DNA from: Entoloma clypeatum
Lineage: Eukaryota > Basidiomycota > Agaricomycetes > Agaricales > Entolomataceae
NCBI GenBank assembly: GCA_963565915.1
Contig: OY751494.1
Coordinates: forward strand, 1,798,001-1,862,000
Direction: 5' to 3'
Length of the DNA: 64,000 bases
The translations under genes were made by a program, and so were the position numbers. Every line of letters starts with the position of its first letter. The first letter of the stretch is position 1. The notes below the pieces were generated by a model. It was not told where the DNA came from and searched no databases. It worked only from the letters and a program-made list of their open reading frames with translations. This document shows positions 25,476-35,735 of this stretch, piece after piece.

Positions 25476-25776
25476 GATGATGATAAAAGTAAAAGGATTG
25501 CTTGCGGCGGTGATCAGCTTTCATTCCCTCTTTCGCACGCTTCGTCGTTATGTCTTCAACCCAGCTTCGTCAGTGCTTTGACGACCATTTAGATTGAGGT
25601 CTGTATCCTTTTCAATCCTGCAGTCACTAATGTTGAATTCCATCCATTGTCAGTAGATCCTTTTTATATAATCACATCCGCAGAAAGAATAGATGTCAAA
25701 TACATAGGTATCTGGAGATGGACAAGTAGAAATTCCGATCACTAGGGTATTGATAACCAACTGAATCGTTTGCAGA

Positions 25777-27671
25777 TCATCCCAAGGCTGCGGGAATGTC
25801 GGTAGCTCCATTGACGATCTGTGGATGCATCGCTTCTGCCTCTCCCGTCAGGCCTACAATGGGACGATCAATTCTCGGGCAACGCACCTCCTTTGAACCA
25901 GCATTTGCCTTTGCTGAGGTGGAAACACTTCGGTCCGTTAGGACATGTGTGACCCCAACAGCATTTGTCTCCGTATGGACATTGCACACCTAGGATGCAG
26001 CCGAATTTCTGTCAATGACGTCCTGGATCAATCAACCAATCTGATGAGCACACCATTTTTGAGCCAGTTGCAGGGTGCTTTTTTCGCGTTGTTCGCGAGA
26101 GAAGCCAGTTGCTCCGATGTCAAGATGTAATCGTGTGAGTACTTGCATACTCCGGGCTGCATTCAAATTTTGAACATGATGATCATGGGTGATGGACAGA
26201 GCAAAACAACCCACCCCCTTTGAACAGATCATCAGATAGTGTTCATTGCATGGTGGAGGGTTCTCTGCATCCAGTCGGTCAAGTACACTATCGGCTAGAA
26301 TGAACACGACATACGCCGATGTAGAGGCTGCCGAGCAAGAAGTCAATCTTGGTTCAGCTTCTGTTAGCAAATTTCGCACCAGGGAAGGGTCAATCAAGCG
26401 ACCGATTGCTCGAGGCGGGGACTGGGGACTCATGAGTCCTCCATTGATTGTCACATTGTTGAATGAGCCCACAGTCAACGGTGATGCGAGTTTGGTTAAG
26501 CCTCGCAGCAGTTTATCCGTCATAAAGAGCCCATCCGTTCCCAAGCGGGGTATTGGAGGGAGCTTCAATTCGGCATCCGTGTCAGTAGATAATCCCAGCA
26601 TCACAATTTTGCCAAGCAACTGCTCTTTCTCCAAGGCATTGAATGTTGACAAGTAACCCGATAGATCCGATTGGCCACCTAGACGTCTGATCAGCCAAGG
26701 GATTTCGAAGGGATATTCTGGTTAGCCTACCCGCGAAAAAGACTCGAAGTGTTTGAGGGAAACGCGTGTAAGTTTGCAGGTATTCTGTACAATGAACGTG
26801 GCTCATCGATTGCGTATGCGCGAAGGTAGTAGAAAAATAACCTTTAATCTTGGAGTCGGCACTTTCGTCATTGAAACCAACGTCGACCAATAAAAATCGC
26901 GGTGATGCTTGGCTGAAGCCCTTGAACAAAGGGAAAGGGAACCTGTAAGAATGCAGACACCGCGACGGCCCAAGGCAGACAAAGCGAAAGTACCGCGAGA
27001 AAAGCCTCGAACTGCTCTTGCGTGCATAGACCATTTGTTTTTAAAAATTCCTGTAATCCCAACTTATCGTAATAGATGCTTATCCAAAAGGAGAGGCGCC
27101 CAAAAACATGGACATCCTCGTTTGAGAGATATTCTGCAATTAATTTAGTGATATGCTGAGCCGCTGCTCTTCCGCCATGCTGCCCTTGTGAGAGGAGTTC
27201 GCGGATAAATATGTTGTCGTTGCCATTGATAACGCAAAGGATCATAGGGTGTTGGTTCTGACACATGGATTAGCTGAACGATGTCCATAACGTACGACAA
27301 GTTTCAAACTCACCCCTCTGAAGCAGTCCAGATTAGAGATCTGCCTGTTAAGAGCGGCGACTTGCACATTATGCGCTTTTGTCTCGCGTTCCGAGGCCTC
27401 GAGGGCAACGGTGTGTGCCTGCTTCCAGACCGATAGCTCGAGCTCAAGTTCTACGATCCTGTCCCTCAGTTCAACATTACGCTTAAGCGTCGAGGAGGAG
27501 AGACCTGGTAGACGGGTCCGTCAGCGAGAGGAAGGTAAAGATGAACGTGGGGTGGTATTACTGAGAAGCGTAGTGAGGGTCTCGTCCCTGAAATGTTGGA
27601 ATTAACAAAAGTTTATAGACGGTGGACTGGGAAACGTGCCAGAGCTGCTGGTTAGCCTCAGCCGTGGCCAT
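25777..27671 (-). CDS. CCCH zinc-finger protein with PIN/NYN-like N-terminal region (paralogue A)
   Basis: Tandem sister of the gene at 27957-29801. Exons read MATAEANQQLW, DETLTTLLS, a coiled coil (NVELRDRIVELELELSVWKQ), then a Rossmann-like region: HPMILCVINGNDNIFI, GGRAAAQHITKLIAEYLSNE, FGRLSFWISIYYDKLGLQEF, FLAGFSQASPRFLLVDVG and RFPQTLRVFFAGG. The C-terminus has CCCH fingers: PCNEHYLMICSKGVGC...H, then APCNWLKNG and VQCPYGDKCCWGH, CPNGPKCFHL, CWFKGG. The last intron starts GTGCGT after GGAG. Where the sister has FIDGDG and GGCHDNGY this copy has VINGND and GGQSDLSGY, so both conserved motifs are lost. RNA binding is likely from the CCCH fingers; enzyme activity is doubtful. Exact internal junctions near 26690-26740 are inferred from frame. 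Confidence 0.82.
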
Positions 27672-27956
27672 GAAGGGGCTGATGCGGGGCAGGGATTGAG
27701 TGGAGAAATGGGCTTAGAGAGAGGCTGGCGTGGCTTTATGGGCCACCGTGCCATGCAGTATGAAAAAGTTTAACGGCAGCTTCTACGGCTTCTATTTCCA
27801 GAATGCCGTTGACCAAGCTTCCAAAGTCACACGGGAAGGGACCAGGAAACGAGCAAAACGTACATCAAGTATCTTTCATACCAAATAATAAATACATTTT
27901 GCCATGATAGAAAATTCAGTTCATAGGCGGTCACCTCCACCTTCGCTGACTTTGAA

Positions 27957-29801
27957 CTACCATCGCTCATCACATTTCCCTGGCCCCTTGTGCATGTCCG
28001 CTGCGAATCAACGTTACTTGTAACATTGCCAATTGGTTGCTTGATACAAGCTCACCTCCTTTGAATTTACATGTCCCGATTTTGTAGTATGGGCAATTTG
28101 GCAAGAATGCGCATTGATGTCCAAAGCAACACGAATCCTCCCACGTGCAATATTCATCTAAGCATGGTTAGAAAGGGAGAAGAAAAAGGTAAACTGGACC
28201 ATACTTCTATTGATAGCGGGACATGGCGACTTTTTGGCATTCTGCTTCATTACCGCGATGTGTTCTTCGTTCAGATCGTAATCATGCGCGTATTTGCATG
28301 TAGCGCCGAATTTGCAGCTTTTTGACAAATAATGTATGGTGCATGGCGCCGGGTTCTCTGGAACTAACAAGGTTAGCGCGGCAGATAGCGAGCGGGGTTG
28401 ATACGTTCATACGCTTCGACAAAGGCTGGGAACAGGCTGTCAGATTTGCCCGCCGAAGTGAATCTATTAGAGCTTACAACTCCTGGAGTGAGATGCCTGA
28501 TGCTCGCACTCCGGCGCCTGCCAGAGGCGTCATCTTCACCTGCAGAACTACCATTGGAATCCAGATCAGGCGCTGAAACACGTCTTCGACCATCTTGGAG
28601 GGTGGCAGAATAAGTCGCCGGAGTTTTAGGAGGAGAGCTGGGGGATCGCTCCAACGCTGAATATCCCAAAGGCGGGGAATTGGAGGCTAGGTTGGCAACA
28701 GGAGAAGAACTGTTTGGACCCAATCCTGGAGGACCGTTCCAAGCGTTTGTGGCAGCACGTGGGATAGTCGGAAGCTTCTGAGACGAAAACAGCTCCGGTA
28801 TTGTCAACGCCGGAAGGTCGAGTTCAGCTATACCGGCGGCCATATCTGCATAGCTCCTCAGGAGGATCAGTTTTTCTTTAAACCCAGCAGTCATATGTGA
28901 TCTCAAGCTGGCGGCATAGCCGTTGTCGTGGCAGCCTGACTCGACGTTAGACGAGCAATGTGGGAAGAGCAACAAAACCCACCACCAAATATAATCTTGC
29001 AGGTTTGGGGCAACCGAATGGCGTCCTCAAGATGCGCTGGATGCCAAGCTTGAGTTCACACGAACTCAGCATAGTAATGGTCCTCACTCTTTATTTTTGC
29101 ATCTGCAGCTTCCTTGGCATCTCCAACGTCCACGACCAGGAATCGCTCGGCGGCCTGGTTGAATCCCATGAGGAACTCTTCAAGTTTAGGCTTTACTACA
29201 GTATTTGCGGTGCGCCCCAATATATCCGCGAGGCCATTCTTGTTGAGAAACAGACAAACCGATAGTTGATACTGGTTTGCTCCATAATTGGTCGTGACAT
29301 ATTTCAGGATGTGCTCAGACAGTAATCGCGCGGCCTCCCGACCGCCTTCTTTTCCACGCTTTATGAATTCGGATGAGAATATAGCCCCGTCTCCGTCGAT
29401 GAAAGCGGCGATCCGGTATCCCTCGCATAGCTAGATTCGATCAAATTTTATTCAGGAGGAGTGGGGGTCAGGACAACCTTGATTTGATTTTGAGCCTCGA
29501 GTAACTTGGTGTCTTTAGCGTGGAGTGCTGTCTTATAGGCGTTCAGATGGCCTTCAAGTTCAATTATCTTTGCAAGGGAGGTGTTCTCATTTCTCAACAG
29601 GTTAGATATTTCATCTGTTAAGAAGGTTGATACGACTGGGACAGGAAGGCTGGCACTACGAACCTTTTAACTGGTTAAAAATGGGTCCGCTGGGGTTGAT
29701 TAGACGAGGAGTGGATTCAAGATTACGGCGACGTACATGGAATGAGATGAGGGAGACGTTGCGAAAGGGGCTGTCAGGGATTCACTTGCATCAGGAAACA
29801 T
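27957..29801 (-). CDS. CCCH zinc-finger protein with PIN/NYN-like N-terminal region (paralogue B)
   Basis: Begins MFPDASESLTAPFATSPSSH, then a coiled coil (DEISNLLRNENTSLAKIIEL). The conserved N-terminal region (I believe the fungal DUF7923 type) is intact: YRIAAFIDGDGAIFSSEFIK, GKEGGREAARLLSEHILKYV, QYQLSVCLFLNKNGLADILG, GFNQAAERFLVVDVGDAKEA, ADAKIK and IIFGGCHDNGYAASLRSHMT. A Ser/Pro-rich linker follows (PALTIPELFSSQ, RRRSASIRHLTPG). CCCH fingers end the protein: PCTIHYLSKSCKFGATCKYA then HDYDL; SPCP; EYCTWEDSCCFGHQC; CPYYKIGTCKFKGG. The final intron starts GTGAGC after GGAG, as in the sister. Acidic DGDG, DVG and DAK positions recall PIN/NYN nuclease folds, and with CCCH fingers the layout echoes Regnase-1; that comparison is inference. 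Confidence 0.85.
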
Positions 29802-30188
29802 GATTCTAGACGACGAATATACAGATGATGGAGGTGTTATTCACGAAGTCAAGATGGGAGGGGGAAGTATCCGTTAGAGAATGGGGCCAAAAGTACTCGA
29901 GAATGACGCATTTTAAGTCTTCTGCCTTGAGGCATGGACAATATCAACAAGAAAGGCGCTCAACCTGTGATCTTGTGATTGAAGGCAGAAAGATGGAATC
30001 TTATGACACGCTGCCTATGCGCTGCAGATGTGTGCTGCGGTACTCTACCGCAGCCTACAGGATCAGGAAACACTTCGGCAAGAATGGAAGGGGGGACCAA
30101 AGAGATCCCGAGGACAGGAAGCGACGCCAGGATGCAATGCACTGCATTCGAGGTCAGCATTATGTCAAAGCATCCTTTAGAACGCGTT

Positions 30189-30828
30189 GGGACACGGAGG
30201 TACAGGGTGTGTCAGCATTTGGTCAGCGGCTCGGGGATCTCCGAAATCCGATCAGGCAGTCTTTTTGAATCTCACCGAGTGCTCGAATGGCTCGGGCACC
30301 CCAACCGTGGGCCCGATGCCCTCAATTTTTTTTTGTAGTCAGTAGGTCCAAATGTAAGGCATACTCGGCGAAAATTTTTGAATTTTTTGAACTACTGAAC
30401 CTTGCAAAACTGAGGTTGGGAACACCCCATCACCAAAATCATGTTCAGGGCTGATTTCCGACCAAAGCGGCGTGTCCCAGCTGTTGGTTGATGACTTAGA
30501 ATCTTCTGGGACACGCTGTTTTTCACTGGCAGCCCCACCGAGATCGTGTCCCATGAAAAATAAGTGCTTTAGCAGCTCCTGGGACACGCTTCCTTTTTTG
30601 GCAGGACCCTCGGGCTCATTTTCGGCTCATTCGATGCTGATCTCGCTTGATTGCATTGCTCGGCTACTTTATCTATGCGGCCCCTGCCATCAACAGCCGC
30701 CGCGCATCATTATTGTGCTTCCCCGCCATCACCTACAACCTCAAGCAACCTCTATCCAACGACGTGCACAGCCGCCGTGTCCCGGGACACGCTGACTAAG
30801 CCCCTCCCGCCAACCTATCGTGTCCCAT
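30189..30828. repeat. Cluster of inverted CGTGTCCC / GGGACACG half-sites
   Basis: Eight half-sites in 640 bases: GGGACACG at 30189-30196; CGTGTCCC at 30471; GGGACACG ending 30515; CGTGTCCC at 30545; GGGACACG ending 30588; a perfect 16-base palindrome at 30776-30791 that counts twice; CGTGTCCC at 30819. The first central pair (30471-30480 and 30506-30515) is a perfect 10-base inverted repeat CGTGTCCCAG/CTGGGACACG with a 25-base spacer; the second pair (30545, 30579-30588) repeats the geometry with a 26- to 27-base spacer. Could be protein-binding sites or remnants of a small inverted-repeat element. Confidence 0.75.
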
Positions 30829-30900
30829 GACAACAAAGCATCCTTAGTGAGTATGAAAAAAACGAGCCCCGACTCGGGTGACTTAGTACACACGTGACCA

Positions 30901-30906
30901 ACGCGT
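30901..30906. promoter_or_regulatory. MluI cell-cycle-box (ACGCGT) before CDT1
   Basis: ACGCGT ends ten bases before the CDT1 start codon. In yeasts this box binds MBF and drives G1/S transcription, and CDT1 is an MBF target in fission yeast, so the placement is sensible. Unusually close to the ATG; its use is inference. Confidence 0.45.
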
Positions 30907-30915
30907 TCTCTCCTC

Positions 30916-32756
30916 ATGTCAGACATCTATGCTACTCTCCAAGTTTCTCCCAGGAAGAAACGCTGCCCACCTGATTATCACGATGACAACACTTTCACCC
31001 CCAAGAAACTTCGCACCGCGTACGCCCACCCTTTGCGATTGGACCACTCAAGGCCACCCACTCCACCCCCAACCTCTTCACGTTCTTCCCGCTTGACTAA
31101 CAAATCAGAGCTCCCAGCTCATTTATCCCGCCTTTATTCCATCCAGACAGCTCTTCAGCACGCCCTATCACATGCATTAGCAACTTGCGCCGTGTCTCCC
31201 TCCTCGGACACTGGCCTCATCCGCAATGTCCTCAACCACATGTCACTCACGACTTACTCCGGACTGACCACCCAATTCGATATCGACGATCTGCGCCGAC
31301 TCTGCTGGCTCTGGGAATGGGACCCCACGGTGCCTCCCCAGTCCAAAAAGAAGGTCGACCTCGCAGAAGAAGACGAGAATCCTTTCTTGGTCGACTCATC
31401 ACCAACCCCGCCTTCGTCAACAGACTGGACCAGGGGCGCTATGGGTCTCGTGGTCAGCTCGACTACTCATTATTCAAAACGCGACAGGAAGCGCGTCCCT
31501 GCTTATGGAATTGGCATCGAGGTCGAGATGGACATCGACAAGGATATGGGAGGAGGAATGGCAGCTGTGGCGCGCTGGACCGCCGCCACAGAAACCCGAC
31601 GCTCGGAATTTCGCAATAAATTGAAGCGCTGGGCTGAGGTACGTAGTCATCCACTTCCTGTTGTCCTTCTGACGAGACGGGTCAACATCAGCTTCATCGT
31701 GATGCCTCTTCCGTGCCACAAATTCCTCTTGCTGATCTTCCCGAGATTGCTATGCCTGCTAAAATATCTGCTTTCACTCGTACCTTGGCCTCAGCCTCCC
31801 CAAAAGGCGCGTTGTCGTCCCTCTCACTTCCCGGTCCACCCTCCTCTCCCAGTCGATCCCCGACCAAGTCCCCAGTCAAACGTACTATTCACGAGTTTGC
31901 CGTCCCTTTCCCTATCACGTCCAAGACGCCGTCCAAAAGTTCAGTTTTATTCCCACAAACCCCATCTCGTCGCGCCCAAGAGCCTTCCGCTCGTACCCCA
32001 ACCACCTCGATTATGTCTGAATCCTCTTTTAATCCGTCCACCCCCGTCCATCAGAAGGGTGCCCATGCCACCACCGTCCCACAGACACCGACGAGTTCGC
32101 GCCGCCAAGCTCTGTACGAGCGTATCCGGGCAAGGTCTCTTACGGCATCTCCTACCAAGGCTGCCAGCAGCGAGGTGAAAGGAGGAAAATTGACCCGAGA
32201 TCAGATTGCAAGGATGGGACAAGATGAAATGAGGCGACGTTGTCTACTGGGTCGCCTTGGAGGTGTCGCCGAGAGTGTTTGGATGTACGTGTTTCATTAT
32301 CCTGACAACGGGCCTGACCCTCATCTCCAAATCTATCCTAGGCTTTTCTCTACCCCAGTAGCAGGCTCTTCGGCAACACCTACCAGTCGTAAACGTCGAG
32401 CGTTACCAACATCCGAAGTAGTAACGGCTGTCATCAAGTCTTCACCTGTTCCCATCTCTTCCGCAGAAGCGGGCGAGTCCCTCTCGATGTTGGCGAAGCT
32501 CTGTCCCTTCTTTGTAAAAGAACTCGCCATTGCAGGCCAAGAGTGGCTTGAAATGCCTGCATCACATACTCCTCTCAACGCCGGGAACACCGAGGCGACT
32601 CCAACCAAGAAGACGCCAGTACCACCGCCAAGCCCAGGAAAACATACCGGCGTCGAAGAACTTGTGACCAGGAGTCCAAGAAGAGTCAAGAGAGAGGCCG
32701 GGGGCCTCCGCCAAGTGAGGGAAATCATTCGGAAGGAACTGGAACTCCAGGATTGA
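30916..32756 (+). CDS. CDT1: DNA replication licensing factor Cdt1
   Basis: Loads the MCM2-7 helicase onto origins together with ORC and Cdc6; nuclear. Three exons. The N-terminus is basic and Pro/Ser-rich ([14 protein letters not shown]). The middle winged-helix region starts near residue 70: [20 protein letters not shown], then [21 protein letters not shown] long disordered segment with SPTK/SPSRSP proline-directed sites (CDK-like) follows the first intron (about 31638-31690). The C-terminal winged helix, which binds MCM, shows [31 protein letters not shown] and [20 protein letters not shown], the family's best-conserved block. Ends [11 protein letters not shown]. Family match is clear though divergent in the middle. 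Confidence 0.88.
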
Positions 32757-32903
32757 AATGTTTATCTTTTACAACATCTACGTTGCATATTACTTACTGC
32801 GATTTATATACTGCTCTTGCTGTCTGTCGTATCTACCTCGATTTGTGCAATCATGATGTCGGGTGTCAAACCCATTCCAACATGCCTTGTGGATAAGGCG
32901 ACT

Positions 32904-33869
32904 CTATTCTAGAAAAATCTCCTCCCAGATGTCGTCGAGATGTAAGAAGACCAAATAGTGGTTTCCGTCTATCCTTTTAAATTCTGAAGAGCTGTAAGCG
33001 GCTGCCAGCCACCGGGCCATGTCATCCGAGGAAAGAAAGTCGCCCTGAGAAGAAACGACGAGCACCGGACAGGTGTTGGCTGCATTTTCAGGCCGGGAGT
33101 TCCCCCACCCATGGTGATAGATTTCAGGGATGTCGAGAAAGCCTTGCCAAGTGTGGGCAACGCTGCGCAACAGCACCTGGGCCATCTCACGCTCGTACTG
33201 ACCTTCGGCCAACCCATTTTCCTCCTTCCACTTCGCAAACGCCTCCCGCTCCTCTTCGTTCATCAAGCCAGTCATCGTTCTCTGGATGTGTGCCTCGGCC
33301 AAGGCCGCGGACGACAGTTGGCGGGTCATGTACATCTTCGCGAGGTGCATGACGAGGTTGAAGGGGGCGAAGCGCGCCGGGGGACCGAAGATGAGGTAGT
33401 TCTGCCAGGACAGCGTCTTGGCGTAGCCCCTGTGGCAGTGTGGAGGGGAGAGCGGCGCGAGAAGGACGAGCGCAACGATCTGCCGTCCGAGGGGGAACAG
33501 GTCGTGCGGGAGGCCGTGGAGGATCTGGGCCGGCACGGTCCCGAACGAGTGGCCGCAGAGGTACAGCCGCAGCTTCAAGGTATTGGGGTGCAAGTGGGTT
33601 ATGAGATGGGTCATGTCTGCAGCGAGGGTGGGGGCGTACGACGTCGCAGGCAAACACATAGGAGATGACTTGCCCCAGCCTGGAAGGGAGGGCGCGATGA
33701 AGTGGACGTTCTTCTGCACGAGGACCTGTGGCAGACGGGATGCGTCTCCCACGCTGAAGAGGCCATGGAGGAAGAGGACGAGTGAGTGACTGGAGGTGTT
33801 TCCGTTGTCTGCGTAGGCAAGGGTGCGGCCATCTGGGAGGGTGATGGTCTTGTCCTCGACGTGTATCAT
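32904..33869 (-). CDS. Alpha/beta hydrolase
   Basis: Intronless 321-residue protein, one of few single-exon genes here. Beta-strand and oxyanion region LVLFLHGLFSVGD, then SLPGWGKSSP. Nucleophile elbow LYLCGHSFGTVPAQ (GHSFG, Ser about residue 115). Acid in VLVVSSQGDFLSSDD and histidine in FKRIDGNHYLVF complete the triad. Cap region is helical. No signal peptide, so intracellular. Substrate unknown; the closest general class is the MEST/epoxide-hydrolase-like lipase group. Convergent with CDT1 by 147 bases. Confidence 0.88.
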   Translation of the reverse strand: MIHVEDKTITLPDGRTLAYADNGNTSSHSLVLFLHGLFSVGDASRLPQVLVQKNVHFIAPSLPGWGKSSPMCLPATSYAPTLAADMTHLITHLHPNTLKLRLYLCGHSFGTVPAQILHGLPHDLFPLGRQIVALVLLAPLSPPHCHRGYAKTLSWQNYLIFGPPARFAPFNLVMHLAKMYMTRQLSSAALAEAHIQRTMTGLMNEEEREAFAKWKEENGLAEGQYEREMAQVLLRSVAHTWQGFLDIPEIYHHGWGNSRPENAANTCPVLVVSSQGDFLSSDDMARWLAAAYSSSEFKRIDGNHYLVFLHLDDIWEEIFLE

Positions 33870-34039
33870 GGTTGTGGGGAGGCAAGTGGGACGCCCATGG
33901 AAGGCTGTATTGGCCGTATCGAGATTGTAATATAACGAGTCCCTGGATGGCCACGCGAAGCAAGAGTCATTTGATTAGTCATGAGGTGCAATCCTGCCGA
34001 CATATCGCGTCCCTTAGACTGTACAACACCTTATCTACC

Positions 34040-35675
34040 TTAAGCTCCCGATCCCACCTTCTCCCGAGCTTCCTTCTCAAACTGAACACAATCAACGACT
34101 CTCCCCTCTCTCCTGCTAGTTTCCGCGGCAAAGACCGTCAAATGACTCTTCAACACCTCTCCAACGTTGGTCCCAAGCACCTCCTGTCTTCCTGTTGCCA
34201 CAGCATCGACGAACGCCCTGATAAGCCCGGTATCTCCGCCCCCGTGGCCACCTCCCTCGTTCTTGGGATAGTGCTTCTTCGTGGTCTTGGTCCTGAAATC
34301 GGTAACGGTGAACGTGTTCATATCACCCACGATCTCGCCGTGCGTAAAGTGCAGCCTTGTCTGGCGATCGCAGATGAGGGATGTATAGGCAACCATAGTA
34401 AAGGATGCCGTCCGGCCATCGGAGAATTCAAGGTTGACGACTTGATGATCACACACATCGTTCTCGCTTTCGTAAACGCACTGGCCGTAGGGTCCTGTTT
34501 CAAGTGCTTCCTTTATGTTTTCAATGTCTGGGATACCGTCCACAAGTGTTGATACGGGCCAGTGCGTATCTCCATGCAAAACAGGCTCATAATAGACTAC
34601 AGGGACATAGGCTCAGTTCGTCAATTCTGGTTGGCTGCACCTACTTTTCTTGGCGCTGTACGGGCACTCCTTTTCAATGGGACAGTCAAAGCATCGCGTC
34701 GCTGATCCTGCCGCTGTAGGTTTCGCAGACTTGCGGAAATGTGTGAGCGACCCAAAGGAGGAAACACGTGTTGGTGTGGAGGGGGAGAACCAATGACAGA
34801 GGATATCAATATCACTGATGGTGGAGGACTGGGTCAGTCACAGGAAGCAAATTTGGACAATTTAATGTACCTACTGGCAACTTTTGGTCATAAGGGAGAA
34901 AGAACTCTTTTCTTCTTTTGACCAATTACCGCGGACGTACGAATGAGCAAAGTGGTAGTAGCCCACCGGTTCAATGTGCACAATATTAATCAGATTTCCG
35001 AGAGAGCCAGAACGAATGATATCAGTCAGCTCCTTGTTGTATGGAGAGTATCGCAAGACTAAAAAAGGTTGAGCCCTTGTTCGAATAATCAACATGAACG
35101 GATGTTCACCATGACCCATGCCAAATATCGTCCCAGCTTTCCTGATAGCGGCCTCCATCTTAATACAGTCTTCCAAGCGTGTTGCCATGGGCTTCTCGCA
35201 TAGGATGTGGTATCCCTGCTCTGCAAAAGCCATTACGACTTCGAGGTGCAGATCATCCTGCACGGCGATAACCACCGCGTCAGCGAGACGTTTGCCGATC
35301 GTGTTAATCGTTTCGGAAGAAGCGGCGTGAAGGTCCTCCCATGTATTGAACACGAGAGTCTGATCGACGTTATGATTCTTGGCAAAGTTCTGGCGTGTTT
35401 GTGGGCGGGGTTCGGCGATGGCTACGATCTTGCACAACTCCGGACGTTCGACCGCATAACGAGAATACGCCTGAATACGATGAGGGAAAGGGTAATGTTG
35501 CGATGGCTTGACAGACCTTTCCGCGTTGTCCGCAACCGATGAATGCAAGGGTGACTAGTTGAAAGGTAGAGGAAGAACCGGGGGAAGGGCTCGGACGATG
35601 GGAAGAGGACGAAGTTGCGTCGAGCTTTACGGATTTACGCCAGGCAGCCTTTGCATTTGTGATGATAGAGGACAT
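34040..35675 (-). CDS. Gfo/Idh/MocA family oxidoreductase
   Basis: Start at 35675 gives MSSIITNAKAAWRKSVK and a Ser-rich leader before the Rossmann motif LVTLAFIGCGQRGK|VYSRYA (GxGxxG). Next: KIVAIAEPRPQTRQNFAKNH, DAVVIAVQDDLHLEVVMAFA and YHILCEKPMATRLEDC with the EKP catalytic lysine. The C-terminal domain shows GNLINIVHIEPVGYYHFAHS, YVRGNWSKEEKSSFSLMTKS (a conserved catalytic Lys/Asp/His region continuing CHDIDIL) and CPYSAKKIYY with cysteines that may bind metal. Ends EKEAREKVGSGA. Only 60 bases separate its start from the next gene's. Not a close copy of the 11580 gene; substrate unknown. Confidence 0.88.
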
Positions 35676-35735
35676 GAATGGCGATGTGCATGGGAGATGA
35701 TGCGGCGAGACCCAAGTGATCACGGGGGTGGAACG

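Larger units (their letters stand above)
29802..30915. other. 1.1-kb divergent intergenic region
   Basis: Lies between CCCH paralogue B (-) and CDT1 (+). Open frames at 29825-30338 and 30339-30795 have no family-like content and I reject them. It holds the CGTGTCCC/GGGACACG cluster (30189-30828), an oligo-T run near 30328, and the ACGCGT box next to the CDT1 start. Confidence 0.6.

Noticed and set aside
29825..30338. Plus-strand frames of 119-147 codons
   Set aside because: No family-like content, high Arg/Cys/His composition typical of shadow frames, and they overlap the repeat cluster.
33111..33963. Plus and minus frames overlapping the alpha/beta hydrolase
   Set aside because: GC-rich exon yields shadows in other phases; only the 321-residue frame has a catalytic triad.
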